From the NCBI GenBank assembly GCA_038496675.1, contig CM076669.1:9959339-10023338 (forward strand): a stretch of 64,000 nt of DNA, written 5' to 3'. This stretch comes from Rachycentron canadum (lineage: Eukaryota; Chordata; Actinopteri; Carangiformes; Rachycentridae). Positions 27,751 through 39,843 of this stretch are shown here, in pieces (the first letter of the stretch is position 1; each line of letters begins with the position of its first letter). The notes under the pieces are model-generated. The model ran no database searches. It was given only the letters and a program-made list of their open reading frames with translations, and was not told where the DNA came from. The position numbers were made by a program, and so were the translations under genes.

Positions 27751-27788
27751 CATAGTCAAGTCACTGTGCCATGGTCAAGTCACTGTGC
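27751..27788. repeat. 19-nt tandem duplication
   Basis: CATAGTCAAGTCACTGTGC is followed at once by CATGGTCAAGTCACTGTGC, one mismatch in 19. It is non-coding, in the nrcam intron. Confidence 0.85.
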
Positions 27789-28293
27789 TGTTGACAAGTT
27801 AACTAATGTCCCTAGATCCTGTTGGTGATCTTTTCTTCTTTAGGGTTAGGACATGAAATCTTCTATGGCCCTAAATCCTTGTATATACTGGCCCTTTGTG
27901 CAGGGAGTCTGTCTGATTTCAGTCTGTGTATCATCAGAGTATCTGAGCAGGGACATCAGGGTTATCTCTTCCCGACAGAACTGAGATGGAAAATGGCCTG
28001 ACCACTATCTGTTTCCTCTGTTTGATCGGAGTCGGCCTCAGAGAATCATCAAAACCTTACGCTGATATGAATTATCATTAATGATAGCAATGGGCTCGAG
28101 TAGATTAAGAGTTTCACACGAGCAACACTACAAAGTAGTGCTCTTCTTTTGAAGTGTGGTTGTCTGTCTCTCATCCAACTGTAATAAACTAAAGTGCTAC
28201 AACAGCAGCCCTGGTTGAGCCACGTCAAGGTGAGTGAAGCAGCGTTGCTCTGATCGGACAATGCAGAGTATCTGGCTGCCCAAAAAAACAGCC

Positions 28294-28295
<2 letters not shown>

Positions 28296-28349
<54 letters not shown>

Positions 28350-28766
28350 NNNNNNNNNNNNNNNNNNNNNNNNNNNNNNNNNNNNNNNNNNNNNNNNNNN
28401 NNNNNNNNNNNNNNNNNNNNNNNNNNNNNNNNNNNNNNNNNNNNNNNNNNNNNNNNNNNNNNNNNNNNNNNNNNNNNNNNNNNNNNNNNNNNNNNNNNNN
28501 NNNNNNNNNNNNNNNNNNNNNNNNNNNNNNNNNNNNNNNNNNNNNNNNNNNNNNNNNNNNNNNNNNNNNNNNNNNNNNNNNNNNNNNNNNNNNNNNNNNN
28601 NNNNNNNNNNNNNNNNNNNNNNNNNNNNNNNNNNNNNNNNNNNNNNNNNNNNNNNNNNNNNNNNNNNNNNNNNNNNNNNNNNNNNNNNNNNNNNNNNNNN
28701 NNNNNNNNNNNNNNNNNNNNNNNNNNNNNNNNNNNNNNNNNNNNNNNNNGAGACGTTCTCGACTCA

Positions 28767-28820
<54 letters not shown>
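28296..28820. repeat. GA microsatellite interrupted by a 400-nt assembly gap
   Basis: GA units fill 28296-28349, N fills 28350-28749, and AG units resume at 28769-28820 after the short unique piece GAGACGTTCTCGACTCAGC. The gap therefore lies within or beside a long GA tract that the assembly could not cross, and its true length is unknown. ORFs spanning it are artefacts. Confidence 0.95.
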
Positions 28821-28822
<2 letters not shown>

Positions 28823-30322
28823 GAAAATCCATCGACTTTTATGGGCTGACATTCAGAAGCATCAGATGACACCAAGTAAGAACAAACAGGAAATATAGTG
28901 TGTGTAGTTTAGAGGAAGGTGTGTTCTTTCATATGGGGGTTTCCCATAGTGGGGGCGTATGAATCATACAGTTCAAATGAAATTAAAAGTAGGAGTAAAC
29001 AAAGTATTAAAGCATGATTAACAAGGCAGATGTTATGTGTCTCTCATTCTCTCTTCGAGGCCCATAAACGCAGCATCTGTCTGCCTTTAATTGGTTTATC
29101 ACTTAGCAGATGCGTCTTAAGCTGATAGATGACTTTTCCACACTGAGAACTGCTTCTGTTCTCCATCCTCCTCATCTGCTTGCTGGACAGTTTATCTTTT
29201 TCTACAAAGGCCTTCTTTCAGTACAAGCAAGAGGGCTCTCAGTGAAGGCGGGCCGGCCTCAGAAAGGCCTTCTCTCGGGGGGTCAGACGAGTAGGATCGA
29301 GGACACATGCAAGCTCCATTGAACTGGAGCCGCTTTTCCCACACCATACACATATTGATGATAAGCAGAAGTTCAGCATAAAATATCTACTGCCCAACTG
29401 GGCTCATACTTGCAAATGTTACCAGAATATTCTTTTGCCATAAATACACTACACCATTGAAATGACACCAGTCTGGCCACAGGGAGTATTGGGGTCCTGG
29501 GTAGGTGTGTGAACACAGTCAGCTTCTGGCCAAAAAAGCAATACATAATTACACACTCTACAAGTCATGTGTGAAAGCCCGAATATACATTTCCCATCAA
29601 ACTAATCTCTCCTCACAGCTGGGGGTGAAAAGATATCTACCTATGAGAAAGTAAGCTCATATATTCATTCTTCCATATAAAGTGATGCAGTTTTCCACAC
29701 CAGCATATAAAGCTTTAAAAAAGCAGTATTAGCTGACAGATTCAATTATGCCACATCTTTACTAATCGTTGTTGAGGCCTGTTGGTTCACACCCACCATG
29801 TGATGCTGGTGCCTTGAACCAATTGGATGTTTGGTGTGATAAGAGGAGCACTTTAATAGCTTCTTTGACCTAAATCCTCACTAATCATTTTAAAGCTGTG
29901 ACAAAGATTCTGCTGGATGGGGGCTAATATTATTTTTAAGCCACCAGTACAATGAATTAAGCTCCCACCAGTAGGATTTGAACATACCCCCTTTGTTTCC
30001 CTAATATACTTTATGTGACCATATGCATACAAATATGATACGAGGCAAACCTCATCCTTTCTGACATATCAGCTGACAAGGCTTTGAAACAACTGTCACA
30101 CTTGAATGAAACTACATTGAAAAAGAACAATCCCTACCTGCATATGGCTCAGTGTGTGTGTGTATATATCTGTTCAGACAGACATGCTGACATGTCTTTA
30201 CACTCAGCGAAATGACAGTTACCACCAGTCCTCTCCTCTCACCCACTCTCCCATCTGTTGCCCACCTGATCGACACAAACAACTCACCTGCAGCCTCCAA
30301 GCAAACTCAACCCTACAGATGG

Positions 30323-30349
30323 TTTTATTGAAGTTATACTTCAATAAAA
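30323..30349. repeat. Perfect hairpin (12-bp stem, 3-nt loop)
   Basis: TTTTATTGAAGT and ACTTCAATAAAA are exact reverse complements around the loop TAT. It lies in the nrcam intron. Confidence 0.8.
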
Positions 30350-33300
30350 GTGAATAAAAGTGCAATTATTGACCTTTTAAGCTTACTCATGTGCATGCAT
30401 GTGTACAAGTGTGGCATGCTATGTCGCCTTTTGTTCATCTCAAGACTCTCACTGTACTGAAGATGTGGCCTGGCACAGCTGGTGATCGCAGCACCTCGCT
30501 CCCCTCCTCCTCCATTCTTCCTCACTCCACTCGTCTTCACTGCAGTTTACTCCGAACTCATTCCACTTGTTTTCTTTCAAACAATGGGTTTTTCGTTCCC
30601 CAACTCCACTGTTTCCTTTCCGTTCCTTTGCTCTATGCTATATACTAAATTACTTTCATTATTAATTCAAATTATGATTATTTTCTGAATAATTGATACG
30701 TGTATAAAATGTCTGCAAATTCCCTTAATTTTCCAGAGTAATTTTCTGCACTAAGTGTAAGAGAAGTCTGTGTCCCAGAGTAATGCAATGAACTGACAGC
30801 AGGTTTATTCATAGTACACATGAATACAGTATCACCTGTGATGTAGAAAAGTACCAGGATGATGTGATGCCTGAGATTAAACTGTCTGAAATCAAATATG
30901 TCTGACAAACACAAGAGTTCTCACAGTGCTTTCCTGTGAAAAAACGGGGTCTCTCCCATTTTACAATTATAACATCATCTTCCAAAAGTGGAAAAAAAAA
31001 AAAAAAAAAAACACACACATGCGCACGCACACACACACACACAACAAAAAACCATCTGTCTTCAGTGGAAGGCAGGGAGAACAACAGCATCTGCTCTCTG
31101 AGAAATCTACCAGCCGCAGCAGAATATCACACTCCAGCCCCGGCTTTAATGCTCCTCCATTTTCCAAATCATCAATCTTCAGCCAGTCAAACTAATTTAA
31201 TGTGTCCCGTACCTTAATGAAAACAGCCACCCAAACATGTCCAGCTGTGAGTTAAGGGTGTGTGGTAAAGCGGGGGGGAGTGAGCAAGGGGAAGGGGGGA
31301 GTGGTGGTGGTGGGGGGTGTTGTTAAGTGTTCAGGCCCCTCCTACCCCCAAACCCACCATCATCTCTGCAGGGTGCTCTTGATGCTTATGCCCAACGCAT
31401 ACAGAAAAATCACAGCGTTAACTGTAATAATGTAGCTGCTGCTTCCACTGTGATTTACAGTTTATACATCAAGAAGCTCCAGTTATGATTTCATAACATG
31501 TACACCTGAATACCTGACAGGCAGCTGCTTATGTAGCCTCTGGGAATGACTTAAAAAGACAGAGGCACTGTTTCCTTGTTGTGGCAGTGCAGGGATTGAG
31601 AATCCAAACCATCACTGCAGTATAGGATGCACCAATATGAAAACACAAAACACAAGCAACATTGTGCAGCTGCACAAACAAATTATTACGTATGCTACAG
31701 TAAAATGCTCCAATGTAATTAGACTCATGTTTTTAAAGCTAATGTTGCTATTTTAATTCATTTTTCATTTATTAAAACATACATAGAATAAAAACAAGTC
31801 AAGTGAAACTGAGCTGACCTCAACCCTGATCCCCAATCAGCCTGAAGTCAATATTATGCATCACCCCTGTCTCACAATTGTGTCATCACTTGAATGACAA
31901 TGCACCTGAAGCGCCCATAAGCTCCATCACCTGACTGGTGTCTAATGAGCCATGGCTAAACGGCAGAGCGGGAGAGTGACGGCGACACCCCGTCTGCCAT
32001 GAGTAATGGCTCGCCGCTGACTCTGCACTGACAGTCAGGGGGGTTGTCACAGGAGACTGAAGTCATGTCTTATGTCTCATGGGGGAGAGCTTGCAACAGT
32101 GGTTATGATGCCCACACAGTATCTGCCGTGCCATGACGTGCCACAGCTATGTGGCCTGTGCTTTCATTTGAAAATGGGATCTGAGAAAGTTAGCTCAAGT
32201 TACTGAATGATTAGTGCCAAACAAATTGATATAAACCCAGTTTACCTATGGTTGTACTTGACAAAATGATCACTTTAACAACATAATGTTCAATATTTTA
32301 ATACATGTAATATATCAAGTATATTTTGTCTGATACATTTTATTGGTGTTTATGGAAAAATCTTTCACAGCAGAAACAGCACAGGTGGCTTCCTTCTATC
32401 CAAGTGGCCTTCATTAAATTCCATTGTTTACACCCGTGCTTTTCCCAGCGACGCTTAGAAATCACATGGAGACAGTGAGACGTGTGGACTGTCTTCCCTC
32501 AGCTCTCGCTGTGTTGCTGAACACAAGGATACAGTGGGAAACGCTGACTGGGGCATTTAAAATGTAGGTTAACAGGCTGATATTAGCATTCTGGTGCAGC
32601 TTCAACAGTATGGGCTTCAACAATGATGACATTCACCATATGATTTCAGAGCTTGCAGAGCTGTTGAGTTTACAGTAAAACTGCCTTGGAAAATATGCAA
32701 AATCACTGTACAGGGACCCATTTGCATGATGTATGGCTGGGGTCACCCCATCATCTCAAACTGTCTCTTATTGTGTTAGAGCAACAACAGATGCTGCGTG
32801 AAATAACTCACACTTTGGGTGCCACATTAACACATAGCATAGTTCTCATCATCTCTTGATGTCAGAGGTGAAACCGACTGCTTAAATACTGTAAACAATA
32901 TTATAAGCCATCTGTATGTATCACCATTCAAACAACATGCAAAGACCCTTGCAACACAGTAACACGCGGCCCAAATGGGAATTAAACTACACTGCCTGTT
33001 TCAGTTCTGTATAGCTGAGCAACACTGGACGACTCTGTTTCAACAAAATCACAATGTGGCAACAAATAACACAAAATCTAAAAGAGCTTGGCACCATCTA
33101 TGACCACCTAACTTTCCTCACACACACACAAGACGGTGAATATTCAAATACAAGTGAATTTGACCGCCCTTTTTTTTTTTTTCCAATTTAACCAGCATTA
33201 AATTCACAGTGGGATGAAGGGCCTATATGCTTACTGAAAACAGTATCTTGACTGTGGCAGCTCCAAACTGTTCAACTCATCGTTTTGCCTAAAATGTCAA

Positions 33301-33899
33301 ATAATGTCCATATCTCTGTTCTGCTGTTTTCGCTTCTTAAACGTGAGGATTTACAGCCTTTTTCTGGCCCCTATATAACACTTACAATCGCTTGGGAACA
33401 GATTTGTTGGTTTGACTCCATTAATCAAATAATTCTTTTTGCTCTCTCTCTCTCTCTTCCTGGTTGCAAATGCCAAAAATTAGGCTTATGATTCTTTTAC
33501 AAGCAGGAGTTGAATTAGCTGTTCAACATTATTGAAATGAACCAACAAAATTGTAAAGAAAATGTCTTGAACTGAATCTTAAAATGCTGCCCTCTCCTCT
33601 CTTGTCTGTGCACATGCAGATAGACATTTCTCCCTCTGACAAACAGCTGTTGAGGATTTGGTATCAATTTTGAGGGGAAGCCACACAAATATCACCAATA
33701 ATTCTCCTTCTCTCCTTCTCCTGTCTTTTATTTTATGTGAGAATCAATGAGAAATGTAGATCAATAATAAAGAATGGGAGGCCGCTGGTCCCCTGTTGAT
33801 CAATAGACACCTGCTGACTGGCCTATCTACCACCACATCTAATATCTGAAAACAAGGCCTTAGCGGGTTTGCTCCCTGCCCTAAAGTCCAAACCCTGGA

Positions 33900-34800
33900 A
33901 AGGTTAGGCGGAGGAGCGGGGCTGCAGCTGGCGGCATCACCGGCAACAATAACCGCGCCGCCGCCGCCGCCGCTGAATAAATTCACCCAACACAAGGGCC
34001 GATCGACACAGCGCTTTCCCTCCCCTCTGCTCCTCAAGATGCGATGCATTGCAAGTGCACGGGCTGCATTGGTCTGAAGCACAGCGGGATCCAGATTTAC
34101 AACAACAACAACAACAACAACCAAAAAAAAGACGGTCGGCGTCAGGCGCCTCCATATTGCTGTTTTATTTGCACCTGGTCATCCTTGTCAGCCAGCATCA
34201 CCGGGATACCGTGACAGATGAAACGGCGCCGGTTTGACACATGCACTGCAGCATTATCCTCAAACCACACATGATGGCACTGAAAAAGAAAAAGGAAAAG
34301 AGAGACAGAGGCATATTCAAACTCACCGTCTGCAACCTGGCTCCTGTTTCCTCCCCGCAGCAGCGCGCGTGTGTGTGTGTGTGCGACTTGATGCTGAAGA
34401 AAAAGATGTGTAGTCTATGTCTGTCGGTCTCTGTATGTGTCTGCGTGTGTGTTTGAGGGACCGTCCCCGGCCAGTGACTGTATGTGTGTGTGTGTGTGTG
34501 TGTGAGTGTGTGTATGTGTGTGTCCGTCCCCCTCAGCCGCTGCAGCAGCAAGCTGTGGTCCACACGGGTCCTCCGCTCTCCTCACCAGCTCCCCCGCTGC
34601 TGTCAAAAACCAGCAGCGTCCGAAGATCGTCTGTGCTCTGGAGGGGAGAGACGACGCACTCACCGCCGGAAAACCTGGCCCATCCTCCGGCTCTGCGAAC
34701 GTGGACGTCGCTAACTCCCACTCATGCGCTTGTAGGTGGGATGATCATAAAAACCGTAGAAACAGACATTGACTTTGCTGTCAAATGCGTCGAAGGAAAG
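33900..34800 (-). promoter_or_regulatory. nrcam: GC-rich promoter and first untranslated exon of nrcam
   Basis: This stretch is clearly richer in GC and CpG than its AT-rich surroundings. It contains a GCC-repeat (33956-33973), a CAA-repeat (34100-34121) and GT-repeats (34365-34380 and 34481-34524). A strong minus-strand donor (GACG/GTGAGT) ends an exon at 34327, and the sequence upstream of it on that strand has no conserved ORF, as expected of a 5'UTR exon. Position and orientation fit the CpG-island promoter of the nrcam transcript beginning between about 34.35 and 34.8 kb. The transcription start itself cannot be read from the sequence. Confidence 0.55.
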
Positions 34801-37800
34801 TAGATGGACAGTACATGTTTGGCATCAGCTATTTACTCCAGCATCTAATATATTATACTGCACGTGAGGGCGAAGATGATATCGGAGTGAGACCTCTTCG
34901 TTTTTCACCTCTCTTCTGGCTGCCAATCCGGTGCAGAAAGAGGGAAAATGGCAACTGCAGCGACCCCGTTTTAATGAGCGGCAGCACAGAGAGCTGCAGA
35001 GCAATAAACAATAAACCAGCAGAACAACATCATTGTATCAAATAAGTCCTTCATGCATTTCCAAAATAAAATAACCTGTTGCATTGTATGTTTGTGGTAA
35101 GTTTAGATTTTTACTTAAACTTAACAGGTCCTCTAAATTTAATAATATAATTTGATTCTTCACTTATTTAAGTGAAGAATGATGGATAATCAGCATAGAT
35201 AATAGTTGGACTTACTTGATAGCAAGATCTGTATTTTAATCACTTCCTTGATAACTTGCACTTTCACTAAATTGTCATTGCTGGTTCTAGATGCTTTTCA
35301 ACGTCTAATGTGAAACACGTGTTTCTCAGCTGTCATCACAGGACAGGTGGCCTATGTACACACACACACTCACACTGAGCAGTGCTGGTGTCAAACACCT
35401 GACTGCACATTGCATTAATATTGCATTTTACACTGCAGACCCTTCTTCTCGCATGTCAGCTCTGTGTGTGTGTGTGTGTGTGTGTGTGTACCTCCCACAT
35501 TACTCAATTCCAACCTAGGGCAGACCAGGAATGTCTTACACACATTAAGATCGTGTCAACAACACCATCAACAGCAGTAATGTCCACGCCGATGTCGTCG
35601 TTTCACTCCCCTCGTCTGCCAGAAGTCACTCACTCACTCACACTTGACTCAAGGTTAAACAGTGGCTGCATATTTTCACCATTATCTTTCAGTGAAAAGT
35701 GTAAAAAGTCAAACCTGTGAGCTGCGCTTGTACAGCCATGGCTTATTCGTGTGTAGCTCACTGCACAGGTCATCAGCACTTTGTGGGTATACATGTACAG
35801 CTTCTTCGCATGATAAATGCATGCAGTAACACTCATCCAGGCCAAAGGGCATGAGCATTCACAGCAGTCATGTGCCACAGCTGGTATAATAATGGTGACA
35901 AGTCCTGGGGGGAGACTGGGACCAAAACAAAGGAGTTTTAGTAATGAAGCTTTCCTAATGACTGTGCTGGTGTTTCTGTACATATATGTACAAGACACCA
36001 ACCAAAGTTAGTCACTATCTCATTGATTTTAAATTCAAAATGACTCTCGACTGGCGTGAAAACAGTGAAGATGATTAATATTGACCTTGAAGACATTTAG
36101 ACTTAACTTCTGTTGCAATGATTGGCACGAACACAAACCTCAATACAAGCCTGTTGAACAAATAGGATGTGTGTGTAGAGGTGTGTCCCTATGCTAACTG
36201 ACTAGCAAAGCACTGTGGAGAGCAACACCACTGTGCAACCTGTTCTGCTGTTTCTTTTCAATGAGGAAACTGACAGATGACTGACAGATTTTTTTTTTCT
36301 TTTGACAGTGTGACATTACTGACATGCCACTATTGAATGAGAAATACTCCTCGTCTCTTTTAAACATATTTATTAACGTTTGACACTGTCTCTCTGTGTT
36401 AAAACAGACAGTAAACCAGTAAACTTTTTTAGGGTTAGGTTTGTGCTAAAAATCATTTTCAAGGAATAACACTTAACTTAGGAACTTAGGAACCACTCCT
36501 AAAGCTTTTCTGGGACATTGTGTATTTTAAAACCAGTTTATACAGACTAGGATATATTATGCTGAGACAATGTCTCTTTGACAGCTACCAGACACCTGCT
36601 TTCACACTAGCAGCCTTCCTAACTTGGTCAGTGAGCTACTGGTAAACACTGATGTGAAGTTGCCGGGGTCTTCCTCTCACTCGTGGGTACAAGCTTCCTC
36701 ACACTACGCATCCTGAGATGACCCAGGCAAGAGGACAGGGATAAGTACAAGTGACTATACTATATATTAATCCCCCTCAAGCCTCTGGGTGATTTTTGCC
36801 CAGTGAGAGATTGGATGCATGAATCAATTCCTTCTTCCTCATGTCTATTTCTGTGTGGGCTTCACACATGCACTTCTAACCCCCCAGGAAGCTATTTGCT
36901 GGTGCACTGGCATAATTGAAGCCACTGTTAACCCATAGATTATGATAACCCCTTTCGTGGCTCTTGTTATGTAACTGTGCTTATGTATTTGCTGCTACAA
37001 CCCACTGGGCAGGGTGTAGATAGGCCTACTAGAAAAATAAAGCACAGCCATGACAAAACAACTTGTACAAACTTCTTCTCACATGCTGCACCATTTGTTT
37101 AAGATAATGACAGACGTTAGACTGAGACAGTCTGTGCCAACTGTGGGAGCTTGAAAACAAGAGAAGGAGAAGGGCACAGAGCTAGATAGTGATGGCAAAC
37201 TTAAGTGTGATGCTGCAATTTCAACTGGCAAAACCCTGCATACAGCAGCAAAATAAAAGAGGACGATTGTGTAACACATGTCTGCAAGATCACGGACAAA
37301 TTTAGGCAAACGTGGGCACACATACATTGAGGAGACTGTAAATGAGAAGGGGAACTATAACGGTTGCTAGGGAACACCATAAGACCAAACAATTCAACTC
37401 TGTTTGAGGAGGAGGGGAGACGGACAGCTCCTGCCACAACAAGCAACTAATAGCACAGTAGTATGAACTATAATAATATACATGTTTCCCACTACTTCAT
37501 GTAAGCCTTCAGCCTCCTTCATACTCCAAATTGCCACCAGGATGAACATCACCGGAGTGTGTTAATCTCATGTTCACCTCATTTGTCTGTCTTGTCAAAG
37601 ACGCTCAGTCTCCACAGTCTCAGACAGGAGACATTTGACTACTTTTGTGCTGTGTTTGATGGGGGATTCTCGCAGTTAACACCAAAACACTTGTATTCAA
37701 AGCTTTCAGATTTGCAAATGAACATTAAATTGGTTCCAGTTGGTCAGGCAAAGAAACAAGTAACTTAAAAAGGGCATTTCCAGCCTTCATTTTGTAGTTT

Positions 37801-39843
37801 GACTAGAATTTACAGCTTGACTTGACCGGCCAAGCTGCTGGTGACATAGATTTTAACACCTTTGGTATAATTACTCATTGGCGAATGTAAAGGAAAAACA
37901 TTCCCTGCCCAATTCTTAATAGAATCTGGTGATGCAAAAAGTGCACATAGGTTTTGATGTATCCATATGTGAAATGTCTTATACCACCCAAAACAATAAA
38001 AGGTTCCCTTCACCTTTATTGCAAAGCTCACTCATCAAGCATTAAAATTAACAATTAACAGAACGGTTAGGTGAAGATGTATCTGAAGAGTAGTGCGTTT
38101 CAGCAAGTCAAAATTTTTTATCATAGTCAATATAACAAGGGCTTAATATTTGAAGGATACTTGGTTTTTATGTGTATTTAATGGAGAAACTCAGATCTTT
38201 TTACTATTTCATGCATCTAAGCAACAGTGAATATTACTGCAGTCATATCTCCCTAAGAGGTAACAGTAAATTTCTTTGAAAGTCTAAAACGCATTTTTAG
38301 CCATATTTCCAATTTTAGCTCAGATAATCTTGCAGGACATTTCACCCTAGTCTCTCCACTAAAGAGACCCTTTCAGTGCAAGGTTGAATGTAGGCAGCAC
38401 AACCATAAATCAGGCCTTGATGTCTTGGTGAAACGTATCATTGAGAAGCTCAAGCTGACATTAGAAAGAAATGGGCCATCAATCTATCAGTCAAACTAGT
38501 TCTAAGCCTGGCAGAAATGAGGCATCAGAAATATGAGACACATAATTCTGTGTCTCTGGCATGTATCATTGTGTAGGAGGTTTGTGAGCACAAATCCTTG
38601 TGGCTTATTGTTCACGTTGATTGGGGTAACAACAGTGTGACTGGGAGGAATGACACTATGGAATTTCAGTGGATGTTCAATGGGATCAAAACAATAAAGC
38701 AGAAAATCAATGTGTACAATTGGGGGGGGGAGGCGATTCATCATAAGAAGACACTTGGCATTCCTTTGTACTCACTCTATTGTGGGGCTCTTTGTGGTGT
38801 GTGCTAGTAGTACTAGTATATGAGTTATGTGTGTCTGTGGTGTGTACATATATATAATCATCCCTTTTCATGTGAATGGAATTTAAAAGAAATCACAGAG
38901 GTCAAAAGAACAGGATTTATAGATTTAAAGTTTTGAAAACCAAGTTTTATTATTTCATGACACTTAACTTTCAATTCAATTAATTTTTGCATTCCACAAA
39001 TGAATGAGGATGGGAGGAATCAGGATAATGTGAAACGTGTCAAATTTGTAAACTGTAAAGCAACAAACGCTGGGGCCGAGGAATTCAGGCTTGAGCAAGG
39101 TTAAAGGCAAAAGTTTAACAGTAACTAATGGACCACAATTAAGAAGAATAAAGTAGAACATGCTTTGTACCACGAGGATAATGATCACATCCTCATACTT
39201 CATTTTAAGTATGAGAAGAGATGTGGGTGAATGTGACTATAGAGGATAAATTTCTTTGATCTAATTCCTAAATTTTGGCAGTAACACTCAAAATTAATTT
39301 TTACTTCAAATATTATTTACAGAAGAATTCTATTTTACAAGTGCATGAGGTCTTTCTCCTGTACAGTGTTAGAAATAGGCAGTCATGTTTATGTTCTCAC
39401 TAAGCAATTATATTAATTACATTTTAATGTATTCAAGTCACTGAAAATCCAAAATATCAATATTATGTCTTTACAAAAAAAAAAAACACAATTCTTCATA
39501 CCGTTACTGTAGTAGTTTAAGGTTCATATATTTATGAACTTGAACACATGCATTTCCTATCTCTGATTTCAATATTGTATTAAAACCTGCTGCGTTCTTT
39601 GTTTTCCATCATAGACATATCTCACAAAAATAAATTACATTTGTAATTTCATACTAATATTTAAAGTACTGTCCTCATTTTTATGAGTAAGCATTTTTTT
39701 AGCATTAGGTGAATGATGATCAAACCATGTAAACATTTACTATTTCATTTCAGATTGCCTCCATAGATGCTTAAAAATGCGTTCTGTTTGATCCCATCTT
39801 ACCTTAGCAACTCTTTTGTGGTCGCACAGTTGCCAAGCAACAA
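34801..39843. other. Intergenic spacer between the nrcam promoter and the pnpla8 stop codon
   Basis: No credible coding exon is visible. The spacer holds a TG repeat (35463-35489), an 11-bp hairpin (35155-35180) and AT-rich DNA. The part next to 39843 must contain the pnpla8 3'UTR, transcribed leftwards. TTTATT at 38946-38951 reads AATAAA on the minus strand and is one possible poly(A) signal, which I cannot confirm. Confidence 0.6.
35155..35180. repeat. Perfect hairpin (11-bp stem, 4-nt loop)
   Basis: ATTCTTCACTT and AAGTGAAGAAT flank the loop ATTT. It is non-coding, about 0.4-0.8 kb upstream of the presumed nrcam transcription start. Confidence 0.8.

Larger units (their letters stand above)
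5144..34326 (-). other. nrcam 5' intron region (about 29 kb), non-coding
   Basis: Between the start-codon exon and the GC-rich first exon I see no coding exon on either strand. ORFs here are short and carry no recognisable domain. The stretch holds microsatellites, a 25-nt tandem duplication (6416-6475), a 19-nt tandem duplication (27751-27788), several perfect hairpins (5603, 16086, 30323), a sequence gap inside a GA repeat, and one likely untranslated exon at 16170-16221. The start-codon exon probably begins at about 5143, after a TTTTGTGCCACTCTAG acceptor on the minus strand. Conserved enhancers may be present but cannot be judged from one sequence. Confidence 0.7.

Noticed and set aside
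28049..28875. Long ORFs of Leu/Ser or Arg/Glu on both strands across the first gap
   Set aside because: They are GA repeat translated through 400 N; no real protein can be read.
33744..34155. 126-codon and 72-codon minus-strand ORFs with Val and Cys runs
   Set aside because: The runs come from the CAA repeat read in two frames within the GC-rich nrcam promoter; no family match.
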